The position numbers and the translations under genes were made by a program. A stretch of DNA of 64,000 nucleotides. Source: [Phialemoniopsis] sp. UDSM-2020. Taxonomy: Eukaryota; Ascomycota; Sordariomycetes; Thyridiales; Thyridiaceae. Where the stretch lies: contig JAEILZ010000007.1 in the NCBI GenBank assembly GCA_018873225.1, positions 3,224,001-3,288,000 on the forward strand. Direction: 5' to 3'. The notes beneath the pieces are model-generated. The model was not told where the DNA came from. It did no database searches and saw only the letters and a program-made list of their open reading frames with translations. Positions 20,476-30,599 of this stretch are shown here, piece by piece; the stretch's first letter is position 1; each line of letters starts with the position of its first letter.

Positions 20476-22221
20476 CTATTGCGCAATAGTGTCCACGGCG
20501 GTGTCTGCTCCCGGGGGTGCAGCCTCGAGTTCGAAGCGTACGCCACGATGTGATAGTGGTGTTGGTGAGTCTACACTGTGGAAGGCTTCATAGGACAGCT
20601 TGACCTTCCAAAACTTGCGCGGGCTGACTTTCAGGTCTGATATTTCCTCAAAATCTAGCAGAGCTCGGCCGTGGTGACTCGCAGGAGCCAAATTTGCGAC
20701 ACCCAGCCTGGACTTGTAATGTTCTAGGAACGAAATCTTATTCTCCAACATGCGAATTGAACGGAAAGATCCGATGTCAAGTTCTGCCATGTGACTGCTG
20801 GAGATGAGCTGAGCATACACAGGGCCAAGCTCGGAGTGCGACTCAGCTCCTATGAAGAGGTAAAACCGCTCTGAAAACTTGCCTAATTTAAAGTCTCTCC
20901 CCAGTAGAGCGAGCTCTAGGAGGCCCCAGTTGGAACTAGGATATCGTCCTTGGAAGAATGCAGATTCTGGCTCACTCCACCGACTTGTAGGCCACACTCC
21001 CACGATTGCCAGCTTCGATGCCGGGTAGTCAAACTTAACAATTCCTCCGCTCGGAAAGCGGGTACCAAGAGTAGAGTTTGGAACATCGATAGAAAGGAAC
21101 TGATGTGGCTTAACTTGGTGTCCGCGATAAAAAGCCCCGACATCCTTGCTGCTAGTTCCGGATCCAAAAAGTTGATCTGGACTCACTCGGCCGAACTGGT
21201 TATAATCCCATTGGGCTAGCCGTATCGTGAGATAGGTTCCATCTTGATTCTGACAGCCTGCGGAAATCAACGTGTAAAAGGTGTCATCCGTCGCATCTTG
21301 CCCAACAAAAAGGCTATCGCCTGTCATCTGAAGGCCTAAACTGGAGACTGACATGGGGCTCTGTGTGGGACTTAGTCCAATGTTTGCGGCAATGAGTGAT
21401 GTGCAATTGGCGAAGTACAATGGCGATTTAGCCAGCACGCCGCTGAATCTGGGTGGCCTTATCCCAGCATCTCCTGGTGTCGGCAAAGGATATGTCCACG
21501 CGAGGATGCTCATGTCCGCCTTCGTCTTGATGATTTCCTCTTGCAATCTTCGGAAGGCCTTATCGCCCTCTCCGTACAGAAGCGGCATATTGATGCTAAA
21601 GATTCCGAGTAGACAATATGCAATATCTTCGGGTCTTGTGGTTCGTCTTCTCGAGGCCCAGCTCATCTTCTTGGCGACCATTACTGCGTCAAGCGGGGTC
21701 CTATGGTCGAGGATCTTCTCTTCAACCCTCGTTATATCCGTTATGAAAGCTGCAAGCTTTCGCTTGGAGCCCCTCGCTCTCCAGGTAGAATCGTAGAAGT
21801 ATAAGCGACTGGGGCCAATAAGCTCCTGCAACGTCCATCCTCGAGTGAACCAGCGACATTTAGAAAGAGCAGTATTGATGTCATCCACTGGAGATAGGTC
21901 TGAAAGGTAGGCATAGCAAATGCTTGACTGCCGGTACCATTGATACATGGAGTTGATCGCTTCACTAAGCTCCGCACTGCTCTTCTTATCAATGCAACAC
22001 GTATCGACCCAGGCGTAATCCAACTTGTCCTTCTGCGCGGCAATTTCGCAGGTCTTTTTGATCTTCGCGAAGCCTTTCTTAGCCTCGCGGACCCCTTGGT
22101 CGCTCATGTCTTGAAAGGACACCTCCTCCTCCTCCCATGTGTGTGAGAGTATGGCATATTTTGGGATATTGCTTCCGACAAAGCTCTCGAGCTCGAGACT
22201 GTGGGTGTTGATGAGCCACAT
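20476..22221 (-). CDS. HET-domain protein (heterokaryon-incompatibility type)
   Basis: Intronless 581-residue protein with an N-terminal HET domain, the module found in fungal non-self-recognition proteins that trigger cell death on hyphal fusion. The start at 22221 gives MWLINTHSLELESF, the standard N-terminus of this subgroup; the ORF extends 45 codons further upstream but without family resemblance. HET motifs: YAILSHTWEEEEVSFQD, DYAWVDTCCIDKKSSAELSE, MYQWYRQSSICYAYLSD, RWFTRGWTLQELIGP and DIAYCLLGIFSINMPLLYGEG. The C-terminal 300 residues are not recognised and lack obvious NACHT or repeat modules. A relic of a related gene lies just downstream at 19682-20008. Confidence 0.9.
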   Translation of the reverse strand: MWLINTHSLELESFVGSNIPKYAILSHTWEEEEVSFQDMSDQGVREAKKGFAKIKKTCEIAAQKDKLDYAWVDTCCIDKKSSAELSEAINSMYQWYRQSSICYAYLSDLSPVDDINTALSKCRWFTRGWTLQELIGPSRLYFYDSTWRARGSKRKLAAFITDITRVEEKILDHRTPLDAVMVAKKMSWASRRRTTRPEDIAYCLLGIFSINMPLLYGEGDKAFRRLQEEIIKTKADMSILAWTYPLPTPGDAGIRPPRFSGVLAKSPLYFANCTSLIAANIGLSPTQSPMSVSSLGLQMTGDSLFVGQDATDDTFYTLISAGCQNQDGTYLTIRLAQWDYNQFGRVSPDQLFGSGTSSKDVGAFYRGHQVKPHQFLSIDVPNSTLGTRFPSGGIVKFDYPASKLAIVGVWPTSRWSEPESAFFQGRYPSSNWGLLELALLGRDFKLGKFSERFYLFIGAESHSELGPVYAQLISSSHMAELDIGSFRSIRMLENKISFLEHYKSRLGVANLAPASHHGRALLDFEEISDLKVSPRKFWKVKLSYEAFHSVDSPTPLSHRGVRFELEAAPPGADTAVDTIAQ

Positions 22222-22719
22222 GGCTTTGAGTAGTGTGCTGGACAAGAGAAGGAGAAAGGTTTCGCGAAACTCATGGTGCGGCTGAGGTTTGAACTTGGCA
22301 CCAACACGCCACGTGATTGAAGGCTGAACAACCGATGACGGTCGTACAAAAGCCACCTTTGAGGTTGTACGTCTGCCGTATCCCCTGGATTGAAGGTTGA
22401 TAATTGTACTGCATTCAGAACCACAGATAGACGGTACTTACTCCAGATGATCATTGACAGTAGCCTCGCCTCCTCATGTGTTCTCCCCCGACTGTGAATA
22501 AGCCAGAGGTTAGCCTCACAAAACTTTCGGATACGATCAAGAACGTCTGAAAGCCATATTAAATCAAGCTATCTAGTTACTAATCTTTGCTTTGCCAATT
22601 TACATGTCAGAATATGTCTTGAGTCAATGACTATAATTTTGAAAAACTTGAATTGTACTAACGGTCTCTACACTAAGTAAACATGCACTATGAACCCGAG
22701 ATGCCAAACTATCTTCGTA
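22222..22719. other. Intergenic
   Basis: Between the HET gene promoter and the ATPase relic. Nothing recognised. Confidence 0.5.
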
Positions 22720-23740
22720 CTACCAGGCCATTTTAGCCAAGATACCATTCGGATAGCGTCGGACACAAGCTTTGCGCCCCTCGTCAAGCATGAGAAGACC
22801 CAGCCCGAGGGCCGCTGGCAGGAAGTAGTGGTAGGCGGGGATGGCCGATGTGTCGAGCACGACCTGGAGCTGCGGGATGTACAGCCAGATGACCGCGACA
22901 CCCAGAGTGAGAAGTATCGCAGGGAATAAAAGCAAGTTCTGCGTGCGCTTGTTGAAGGCCGGGGGGTGCTGGAAGATGCACAGGTGGCGGGTGCGGACGG
23001 CCATGAGGTTGAACCATTGCCTAGTGTGCGGTCGGGTTAGTGCTGGGTTGATCACAGCTAGAGAAGTGCTGAGAGAACGCGGCTTACATCACGACTAGGT
23101 TAAAAAAGTAGATCGACGAGGCTTCATTAATCTGGGCTTGGTAGTACTCCTCAGTGACGTAGGATGGCACCTCGCCAAACTTGAACCATATGTCGCCAAA
23201 GTGGATGCCCTTGCGCTCGAGGTACCAGTACGCCATGGTGAATGAGAGTGCGGTCTCGATCATGCCGACAACTGCGTATGCCTGAAAGATGAGCTGCCAG
23301 TTGACGAGGCGAGTGGTCTTGGGGTTACGCGGGGGCCGGAGGAGCACATCGGCTTCCGGGACTTCGTATGCGAGGACAATGGCACCAATACAGTCAGTGA
23401 AGCAGCTAGGTCAGGTATTAGCGAGAGAACATCTCACATTAGACTCATGTGGACATACCAGATGATGATCATCAAGAACGAAGACAAAATCTGCGGCAGA
23501 CCAAAGATGACATTGGTAAACACAGGCCAGAACTCGGACCACGACCCCGCCGGAAGCAAGTAGGCGATGATCTTCTTCATGTTGTCAAACACCACGCGCC
23601 CGTACTTGACGGCCTCGACGACGGCCCCGAACGACTCGAGCAGCACCATGTCGGCGGCCTCGATGGCGATGTCGGACCCGCTGGCCAGCGCGATGCCAAT
23701 GTCGGCGACCTTGAGCTCGAGCTGGCTACACGCTAATGTC
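22720..23740 (-). pseudogene. 5'-truncated P-type ATPase, Na,K-ATPase (IIC) type
   Basis: Last 300 or so residues of a cation-transporting P-type ATPase. It begins abruptly at KVADIGIALASGSDIAIEAADMVL, the segment that normally follows the hinge GDGVNDAP, which is absent. Three pieces spliced by GT-AG introns then give the membrane helices: AYLLPAGSWSEFWPV, the FFNLVVMQWFNLMAVRTR segment diagnostic of the Na,K-type C-terminus, and DEGRKACVRRYPNG before the stop. The phosphorylation site, nucleotide-binding domain and first six helices are missing, and upstream sequence (23741-24046) is unrelated. The remaining introns are intact, so truncation probably happened by rearrangement, not decay. 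Confidence 0.83.
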
Positions 23741-24046
23741 TGCTTCGCCTGGTCTCGAAGCCGGGTTGATCTAGAGGCCCAGATCGCTGCGAACAAGATA
23801 TATCGGCCATTGAGGGCCAAGGGCTTCGGGTTTCGTGGTGCGAGAATACCTGTATGAGCACATCGCAAGACCCATACCAATACTTACGAGGCAAACCCAC
23901 ATTTCATATTCACACGATAGCCATATGTCACTCGTCAGACTCCTCTATCTGTACATTGACATTACCATGACTATCGAAGTGGCTATGGAATAATCATTGG
24001 GTGACCAAGGACATCTCCTTGACTCTGGGTATAGTCTCAGAAAACA
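23741..24046. other. Intergenic at ATPase breakpoint
   Basis: No homology to ATPase seen beyond about 23740; nothing else recognised. Confidence 0.4.
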
Positions 24047-26077
24047 TCAAGCAACTTGAATCCCCATCTGCAATGTATGCTCAACGGCCTCCGTTGCCTG
24101 GGCACTCAACTCATTACCAGCCTGCCACATCGTCTTGGCCTCCTCTGAATGAGCGCATTGCCCCTGGTCAGCCGCCAGGCCTACAAGAAGTTCGAGGAAG
24201 GGCTTCACAAGTGAGATGTCGGTCGGAGCATGCGGTGACGCGGGATATCGGAGGACGTTGTTGAGCAAAACGCTAGTGATGGCAAACCAAGGCTGCAGGA
24301 GAAGCCTGATGGGAAATGATCTGTTAGATCAGGAGTATCCATGAAGGAACGCTTTTATCTCACTCACCATACGCAGGCATAGTTCCCCTGAGGTGCAATC
24401 TGGAGAAGCCGAATAGCCTTTCGTGACTGAACGACGCAGGTACTTTCAGACGGTATGATTAAAGAAGGCGCGTAGTCCGCCATGAACTGCTCAGGAGGCG
24501 GCAGATAATTGTCAACCATGGCCAGGCAGTGGACATATGTGAAGCGCAGAATGAGCATGTGCAGCGCCTCGGGCGAGAGCGGAGATAGCACGAGATTCGT
24601 GCAGTCTTCAAACTCGATCGCCACGCTGTTCTTCCAGTACGACAGGGCGGTGTTGAGCTGATGCGCGACTGCCTCCTTGTGTTGCCTTGACTGCTGCGAC
24701 GCCCGGACAGAATAGAGCAGCTTGTAGATCTGCCCTTGCAAAACGGCCAGCCCGATGCGGGAGTTGAAGAAGTTGACAGTGCAGAAGCCGGGAGCTCCAG
24801 GGCTGATGTTAGGAATGATGCCGGACGGCAACTCCACGTCCATGTCGTCGTCATCCTGGGAAGACGACTGCCCGACGCGGATACTGATGTCTCTGTCCAG
24901 AAAATACGCCGCCCAGAAGACTCGCCGCCTCTGCTCGATCTGCACCTCGCTGAGTGTCGGGTCCTGGCACTTCCTGTGCAGTCCCATTGACTGGGCTAGA
25001 CGCATTGTGGTCGCTATCAGGATGGAGGCCGGGTGCGGGTTCGGAGTCGCCTGCAGGATGATGACGATGCACAGTAGAGCTTGAATGGCGGGTAGGCTAT
25101 GCTGCATGATGGTCAGCTCGGAGATAACGGCGAGTGCGTTGTGGACGTATCCGCAGGATTGCTGATTTTCGTAAGCCGGTGTCAGGTTTCGCATTGCCCG
25201 GAATCGGTGTGCGAGTGAGAGGATGGCGTTGACGGACGCCCACCAGTCCGGCTGGCTGGGACTTGTGTCCAGATATCGCTCTTCAAACTGCTGCAGGAAG
25301 TCCCGCTCGTCAAACACGGGGAAGAACCTGTTGAAACTGCTGAATGCGTCCGTTATCAGCTCCAAGGCTACCGATTTGACAGGCAGCGAATGGAACGAGG
25401 GCAAAGTGAATGGTCCTAGTGCGAGAGGCCGGTCCAAAGACGGCATTACTGGCATTTCAGAGATAAGCCCATCGAAATTCGACACCTGGTCGCCTATTGA
25501 TATCCTGTCCTTGCCCTGAAGCTGGACTGGGGTTGATCCGTTGGGCATGAGAGAACTGAAATCGTATGTTTGTTGCTGGGAAGGTCTTGTGGGATAATGC
25601 GAGCCTGTTATCCTCACAAGATTATTACTGGACTCCTTGGGCTCCGAGTCGGCCGGTTTGCTTGTGGTGACCGTGTCATCATGCTGATCGTCTTGATAAG
25701 ACTGTTTCTTGGGCAAGACCTTTGCGAGCAGACCTTCCATTTTGTGCAGCCTGTCCTCTAGTTCGTTCATATGCTTGAATCTAAATATGACATTAGCCAT
25801 ATGCAGGCACAGGAGATGTGAACAGTGTGGCTACAAACCCAGCTGGCCTTCGGGGCTTTCGAGTGGTTGATATGGGCGTGAAGTGACATGATGAGCCAGT
25901 CTTGGTGCAATGCTCACATCCGTCTGCTGTTGGGTGACACTTGATTTTCCTCCTTCGACATGTATCACAAGCCTGAAACTGTTAGCCTAGACGAGGACCC
26001 TCAGGGGTAGTCTGCATAGATATGCCACTTACGCCTGTGGAGACTTGCTTGGTTTTGGGGGCAGCTGAGTGCTCCAT
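24047..26077 (-). CDS. Zn2Cys6 transcription factor with fungal-specific domain
   Basis: Four or more exons. The first (from 26077) encodes MEHSAAPKTKQVSTG, the second the zinc cluster CDTCRRRKIKC, then GCEHCTKTGSSC. The long exon (about 25800-24372) has a heptad segment MNELEDRLHKMEGLLAKVL and the fungal-specific domain, with RLAQSMGLHRKC and RRRVFWAAYFLDRDISIRVG as its classic signatures and DDDMDVELP downstream. The last exon joins in phase using donor GTATGG (exon ends NYAC) to PWFAITSVLLNN and stops at 24047. An alternative GTGAGT donor 5 nt further along would break the frame. It precedes, in the same direction as, nothing upstream on its own strand but the SDR gene at 26442, whose transcript runs toward it. 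Confidence 0.85.
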
Positions 26078-26441
26078 GGTCATGTCGTGAGAAAACAGGG
26101 TTTTGATTACGCGAATGAAGCCGAGATACACTGGTTTCTTTGGCATAAGTCAATTATCCCACGGTCTTGAAGACATATATATCAGTGACGTGCAACAAAA
26201 TGCGATGGTTATCTGGATTACAAATCAGCCCTGTTTACTGCTTTCTGTCCCCGCGCGGGTTAGACTAGCGCTGCCCACCCTCGCGTTCAGACCTTATTAT
26301 TGACAAGCTTCGGACTAAATGTCTTGGCACTTTCCGTTGGCACTCTGCACTGGTATTCAATTGCATAATTGCAATTTACGAAGCATAGCATTTTCCTTGT
26401 AAATATGCAGCCTCAAAAAGAATTCATACTACAGACGTATG
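26078..26441. other. Intergenic, upstream of Zn2Cys6 regulator
   Basis: Contains an alternating ACATATATAT stretch near 26173. No gene. Confidence 0.4.
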
Positions 26442-27257
26442 CTAAAACTTCTTGTAACCCACGCCTTTGACAAAAGTCTGCTGCCACGGGCCCTGAGTCT
26501 TCCCCTCGGCCAGCTCCGTGTAGAACTTGCCGTGCGCGGGCCCGTCAATGTTCCTGAACGCAGCCGCGCCGTCCGCCGTCCTCTCGTCTGCATAGTAGAA
26601 CCTTTGCCGGCATTGTCAGTATCTACTCTCTGCATGCAAATTACTTCTGTACTCAGGGGAAGAAATCTCTTACTTGAATCCCTTGTCCTTGTATCCCTCC
26701 GCCGCACACTGGATCATGTGGGCGGTGGCAGACTTGCCCACGCCCAGATCCATCAACTGAACAAGGGGTTTGACGTTGGTGTTGTTGCCGGTGTAGATGA
26801 AGGTCCGGGAAGCAGACTCGGGGAGCTCTGCAAAGGCTAGTGCTGCCTGTTGAGCGGCGATGAAGACGCTGACGGTGTTGATATTCAGATCGCGGATGAA
26901 GTCCGCTGCAGGAAGCCCGAAGGGATTCTGCCCATCATAGGGCGAGGCCGCTCCCGCTGTGAAGCTTGATTAGCTGGTATGGCAGCACATGAGAGGGGTC
27001 GCCTGTGTCGTACCATTGTACACGACGACTCCGGGAAGACCCAGCTTCGCCTTTACCTTGGCAAAGATGTCTGGGATGGAGTTGGGGTCGGAGAAGTCGC
27101 CTCGGACGTGCAATTGGTCAGCAGTGCTGTCCTCCTCTTTGAGACTTCGGGCGGCTAGGGCGACTCGGTAGCCCTTGGCTGCGAAAGCCTTGCCGACATG
27201 GTGGCCGATGTTGGAGCCGGCTCCGAGGATGAGTGCTACAGGCGAACCGGAAGGCAT
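26442..27257 (-). CDS. SDR-fold NAD(P)-binding protein with atypical active site
   Basis: Short-chain dehydrogenase/reductase-like protein, about 225 residues from three exons joined in phase. The Rossmann start is LILGAGSNIGHHVGKAF (GxxxGxG-type turn) with ALAARS after strand 2 and RGDFSDP at the adenine-binding position; VVYNAGAASPYDG covers the NAG motif. The catalytic area reads MDLGVGKSATAHMI: the Lys is present, but the position four residues before it is Leu, not the Tyr of the YxxxK motif. It may be a degenerate enzyme or use a different residue. It lies between a Zn2Cys6 regulator and oleate hydratase, all minus strand. Oxidation of a hydroxy-fatty acid would fit the context but is speculative. 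Confidence 0.8.
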
Positions 27258-27912
27258 CTCTGCAGCTCAATTGGACAATGCAGGGGAAATGTGATGGAAG
27301 ATTGATTGGAATTGATGCTGCCGTCTATTAAACCAGACATCTCTACATGAGGCAGTCTTTAAATATATACTCATGTTCGCGTCAACTCCTGGGTGTTGAT
27401 GCTCATGGGGAATGGGAATCTAACTGACTAATCTGGTGTTTAGCTCCGGAGCGGACCTTACGAGAGGTCCGCAAGGTTGTAGTGCCAAGTAACATGTAAG
27501 CAAGTCCCGCGCGCGCGACGACTAGCTGGTCAAGAATAGGCTTTGGCTCGGCTTGGCGATCTAGCAATCTAGGTTTGAGAGTGTGGTTGCACTGCATACC
27601 TGCTGTTGCCGTCTGTCACTGAGGCCTTGACTGGATCAGCAACAATATCATGCCTCATCGATGATCGATGCAAGGACTCGGGTGTTGAACACCAACACGC
27701 TCTGACATTTCGTTGCTGCCATCTACAGTTGTTGGAGAGGCCTTTAGCACAACAGCATTCTGCACTAAATTTGATACATGAGCATCATGCTAACAATAAC
27801 TTGTCTTTCGAAACATAGCTTGCCCATTAGCTCTATCTATCAACGGACCTTTGGTCTGCCCCGCCTAATTTTAACAGTGATGTACACGCAGAAAACATAA
27901 TGAACGCCGCCA
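27258..27912. other. Intergenic, upstream of SDR
   Basis: Sense-strand TATATATTTAAAG around 27372-27360, about 105 bp before the SDR start, is a plausible TATA box. CGCGCGCGACGAC at 27510 is GC-rich. No gene seen. Confidence 0.45.
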
Positions 27913-29682
27913 CTAAATCAGCCGATGCTCATGCAGAATCTCCCCAGCCTCCGTCCCGTCCAACCGATGAATCAAGAACTGCCGCACCCGCTCCGGCAGC
28001 CACCACGCGCCGCCGCCGAGCTCCTTGCCGTCGCGCAGCTGGCCCATGGCCTCGAGCAGCGTGCGCACGTCCCACGTCGACCCAAAGACCTCCGGGACGG
28101 CACGGTCCACGCCGAGAAGCTTGTACACGGCCTCCATGCCCGTGCGCACAGAGTACTCGGTCGTGAAGATGGTGTCGCGCGTCGCCGTCTCGGCGAACTG
28201 GCCCAAAAAGGCAAAATTCTCGGCTCCCGCGGGAACCACGTCGGGACGGTCGCCCGCGGCGCGGGGCATGAAGAAGGCCGTGACGTAGGGCATCATAACG
28301 GGCACGCAGCGCGCGGCCTCCTTGGCCAGTAGCGGGATCTGGTCAGTGGGCACGCCCATGTGGTACAGCCACTCCTGCGTGATTTCTTCACCTGTGCAGT
28401 CCTGCATCGGCTTCTTGACGTAGTCGCCGGGCACGTCGACGAGCAGGCCGTACACCCAGACGACGATCTGCTCCGGGCGCTGCTTCTTGAAGTGCGGCTG
28501 CCGGTTGACGGTCCAGCTCATGAGCCAGGCCGAGTCGCGCGCCGTGACGATGCCGCCCGTGACGACCTTGCCGCTGAAGGGATCGCGCTTGCAGATCTTT
28601 TGGATGTACTCCGGGATGCGCTTGTCGAGCGTGGTGACGGTGGCCGACTGCCACTTTGTCTCGGGGATGTGCGCGCCGAACACGTCGGGCCGGCCGAAGG
28701 AAGGGTCCTTGGCCGCGATGCGCCGCCAGAGGTCCCATGCGGGTGCGTGGCCCTCCTTGATCACGGCGGGAGTCTGCTGGTCGCCGAGGTCCGAGTTCTC
28801 GGTCAGCGAGCCGATGATGGTGAACACCAGATCGTCGGGTCCCAGGTCGACGCCGCCCTTCACGCTGTCCTGCACCCAGTGGATGCGCGTGGCGCGTTTC
28901 TTGCTCTCGGTGATCTCAAAGTCGATGTCCGTGACCTCGGTCTTGTACTGAAAGTTGACGCCGTTGTCGCGCAGGTATTTCTCCAGTGGCAGCACGAGCG
29001 ACTCGTACTGGTTGTATTTGGTAAACTTGAGCGTTGAGAAGTCGGGCATGCCGCCGATGTGGTTGACGAAGCGGTGCAGGTACAGCTTCATCTCGAGCGC
29101 CGAGTGCCACTTCTGAAAGGCAAACATGGTCTGCCAGTACAGCCAAAAGTTGCTGTCGAAGAAGTCCTGCGTAAAGACGTCGCTGATGCGCTTGTTCTCG
29201 ACCTCCTTGCGCGAGGCGAGGAACAGGTGCAGGATCTCGCCCTGCGCCTTGTCGCTGAGGGTGAAGAGGTTCTTGGTCTCGGCGTCCTGGCCCTGCTTGA
29301 TGGTGGCGCGCTGCAGCGAGTGGTTCGGGTCGCGCTTGTTGAGCCAGTAGAACTCGTCGAGCACGCTGGCGTCGGGCTCCTCGATCGAGGGGACCGACCG
29401 GAACAGGTCCCAGAGGCACTCAAAGTGCTCCTCCATCTCCCGGCCGCCGCGGATGACGAAGCCCTTGGCGGGCTCGTCCATTCCGTCGAGGGCGCCGCCC
29501 GGGATGCGGAGCTCCTCGACTAGTGTGATGTTCTTGCCGGGCACCTGGGCATCGCGCACTAGGAAGGCGGCGGTGGAGAGGCCGGCGAGGCCGGAGCCGA
29601 TGATGTAGGCCTTTTTGTTCTCCGCACCCTCGGGTTTGAGGGGTCGGGCATGCGCCTCGTAGTTGCCGTGGCTGTAGTACAT
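27913..29682 (-). CDS. Oleate hydratase (myosin-cross-reactive antigen family)
   Basis: FAD-dependent fatty acid hydratase that adds water to the cis-9 double bond of oleate, giving 10-hydroxystearate; it acts in the cytosol. One uninterrupted 589-residue ORF, the usual length for bacterial enzymes. The N-terminal FAD site is YIIGSGLAGLSTAAFL, followed by GGALDG and RGGREMEEHFECLWDLFRS, the family's most conserved block, which includes a catalytic Glu. Further signatures: FDSNFWLYWQTMFAFQKWHS, YNQYESLVLPLEKYL, WLMSWTVNRQPHFKKQRPEQ and EYSVRTGMEAVY near the end. No intron and a very strong G/C preference at third codon positions, unlike many neighbours, suggest acquisition from bacteria or strong codon bias. 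It lies head-to-tail with the SDR-like gene. Confidence 0.94.
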   Translation of the reverse strand: MYYSHGNYEAHARPLKPEGAENKKAYIIGSGLAGLSTAAFLVRDAQVPGKNITLVEELRIPGGALDGMDEPAKGFVIRGGREMEEHFECLWDLFRSVPSIEEPDASVLDEFYWLNKRDPNHSLQRATIKQGQDAETKNLFTLSDKAQGEILHLFLASRKEVENKRISDVFTQDFFDSNFWLYWQTMFAFQKWHSALEMKLYLHRFVNHIGGMPDFSTLKFTKYNQYESLVLPLEKYLRDNGVNFQYKTEVTDIDFEITESKKRATRIHWVQDSVKGGVDLGPDDLVFTIIGSLTENSDLGDQQTPAVIKEGHAPAWDLWRRIAAKDPSFGRPDVFGAHIPETKWQSATVTTLDKRIPEYIQKICKRDPFSGKVVTGGIVTARDSAWLMSWTVNRQPHFKKQRPEQIVVWVYGLLVDVPGDYVKKPMQDCTGEEITQEWLYHMGVPTDQIPLLAKEAARCVPVMMPYVTAFFMPRAAGDRPDVVPAGAENFAFLGQFAETATRDTIFTTEYSVRTGMEAVYKLLGVDRAVPEVFGSTWDVRTLLEAMGQLRDGKELGGGAWWLPERVRQFLIHRLDGTEAGEILHEHRLI

Positions 29683-29780
29683 GTTGTGTGGTGTTGTGAT
29701 GTGTAGATGGTGGTTTGATATGACGTGTATGTGTAAGTGTGATTGATGTGTAGATGTAATGTAGGATTAAATCCTGGGTA
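29683..29780 (-). promoter_or_regulatory. CA-rich leader of oleate hydratase
   Basis: The roughly 90 bp before the start codon are, on the sense strand, a biased A/C/T tract with repeated CACATC and ACACAT words. Such CT/CA-rich leaders are common just before start codons of well expressed fungal genes. It supports the start at 29682. Confidence 0.4.
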
Positions 29781-29876
29781 TCAAGTAATCATGCAGGTAG
29801 GGTAACATCATGAACTGTACAATTGGAGATCATCACGGTTAACTTTATATGTTCGAAGACGCCACGTTATCATCCA

Positions 29877-30413
29877 TTACTCGTGACGGAATGCCACGCA
29901 ACCGACAAACGCCGTGACACATGTCAAGACCGACATGCACATCAGCAGTCGTGTTCGGCCCGCCGGAAGGTGGTGGAGGCTCAAAAGACCCAGAGACCCA
30001 TCCTCTGGGCTGAAATAGTGGGTATTAGTATCTGCCAGTTTCAGAAAGTACGCTGAGAGATAGCGATTAAGCTGGGCCAGCAGGTCGGAGGCTGGCGACA
30101 ATTTCATGATCTGATCTCCTGACTCTGACCCGGAGCCCCACAAAATGGCATCGCGGCCTCGGCACGGGGTACGGACGATGCCGCACCGACTGCCTCGGCG
30201 TGCGTCGCTCGCCATTTGCTCGCCATTAAAATCCTTCCGTCGTGCCCTCCGTGACTGTTGTGCCGTGATAGATTTCTCCAGGTACCGAGCAGTTCGCACA
30301 CTCTCGTTGAGAGATTGGCGATCTTCCGGAGTGGTGACGGATTCGGCCTTGATGGAGCTTTCAATTAAGGTTTGGACCCTGAACATGCCTGTTCCATTCA
30401 CAAGCGTCTTCAC
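29877..30413 (-). CDS. Uncertain hypothetical ORF with one C-terminal hydrophobic segment
   Basis: Open frame of 178 codons without recognised domain. The only visible features are a Ser/Arg-rich middle part and a hydrophobic end, RLLMCMSVLTCVTAFVGCVAF, which could be a tail anchor. It might be a fragment of a larger spliced gene, or spurious. It sits alone in the 900-bp gap between oleate hydratase and a Zn2Cys6 regulator on the same strand. No homology is claimed. Confidence 0.28.
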   Translation of the reverse strand: MKTLVNGTGMFRVQTLIESSIKAESVTTPEDRQSLNESVRTARYLEKSITAQQSRRARRKDFNGEQMASDARRGSRCGIVRTPCRGRDAILWGSGSESGDQIMKLSPASDLLAQLNRYLSAYFLKLADTNTHYFSPEDGSLGLLSLHHLPAGRTRLLMCMSVLTCVTAFVGCVAFRHE

Positions 30414-30599
30414 TAAGGCTTCTTTAGCGCTTGGTGCCTCCAGCCGGGTCTTGCATCCGACTCAGGTCGCTGAACGTGTCGACAGCTTGACAAGGTGGTT
30501 GGTAGTGATCTATTCGGGAGCTCCAACATCTAGAACAGCCACCATTCAATGCTTCCCACATTGAGAGGATATCCAATAATGGGCGAGATGACGCTAGCT

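Noticed and set aside
28360..29037. 225-codon ORF on the plus strand
   Set aside because: Antisense to oleate hydratase, biased composition only.
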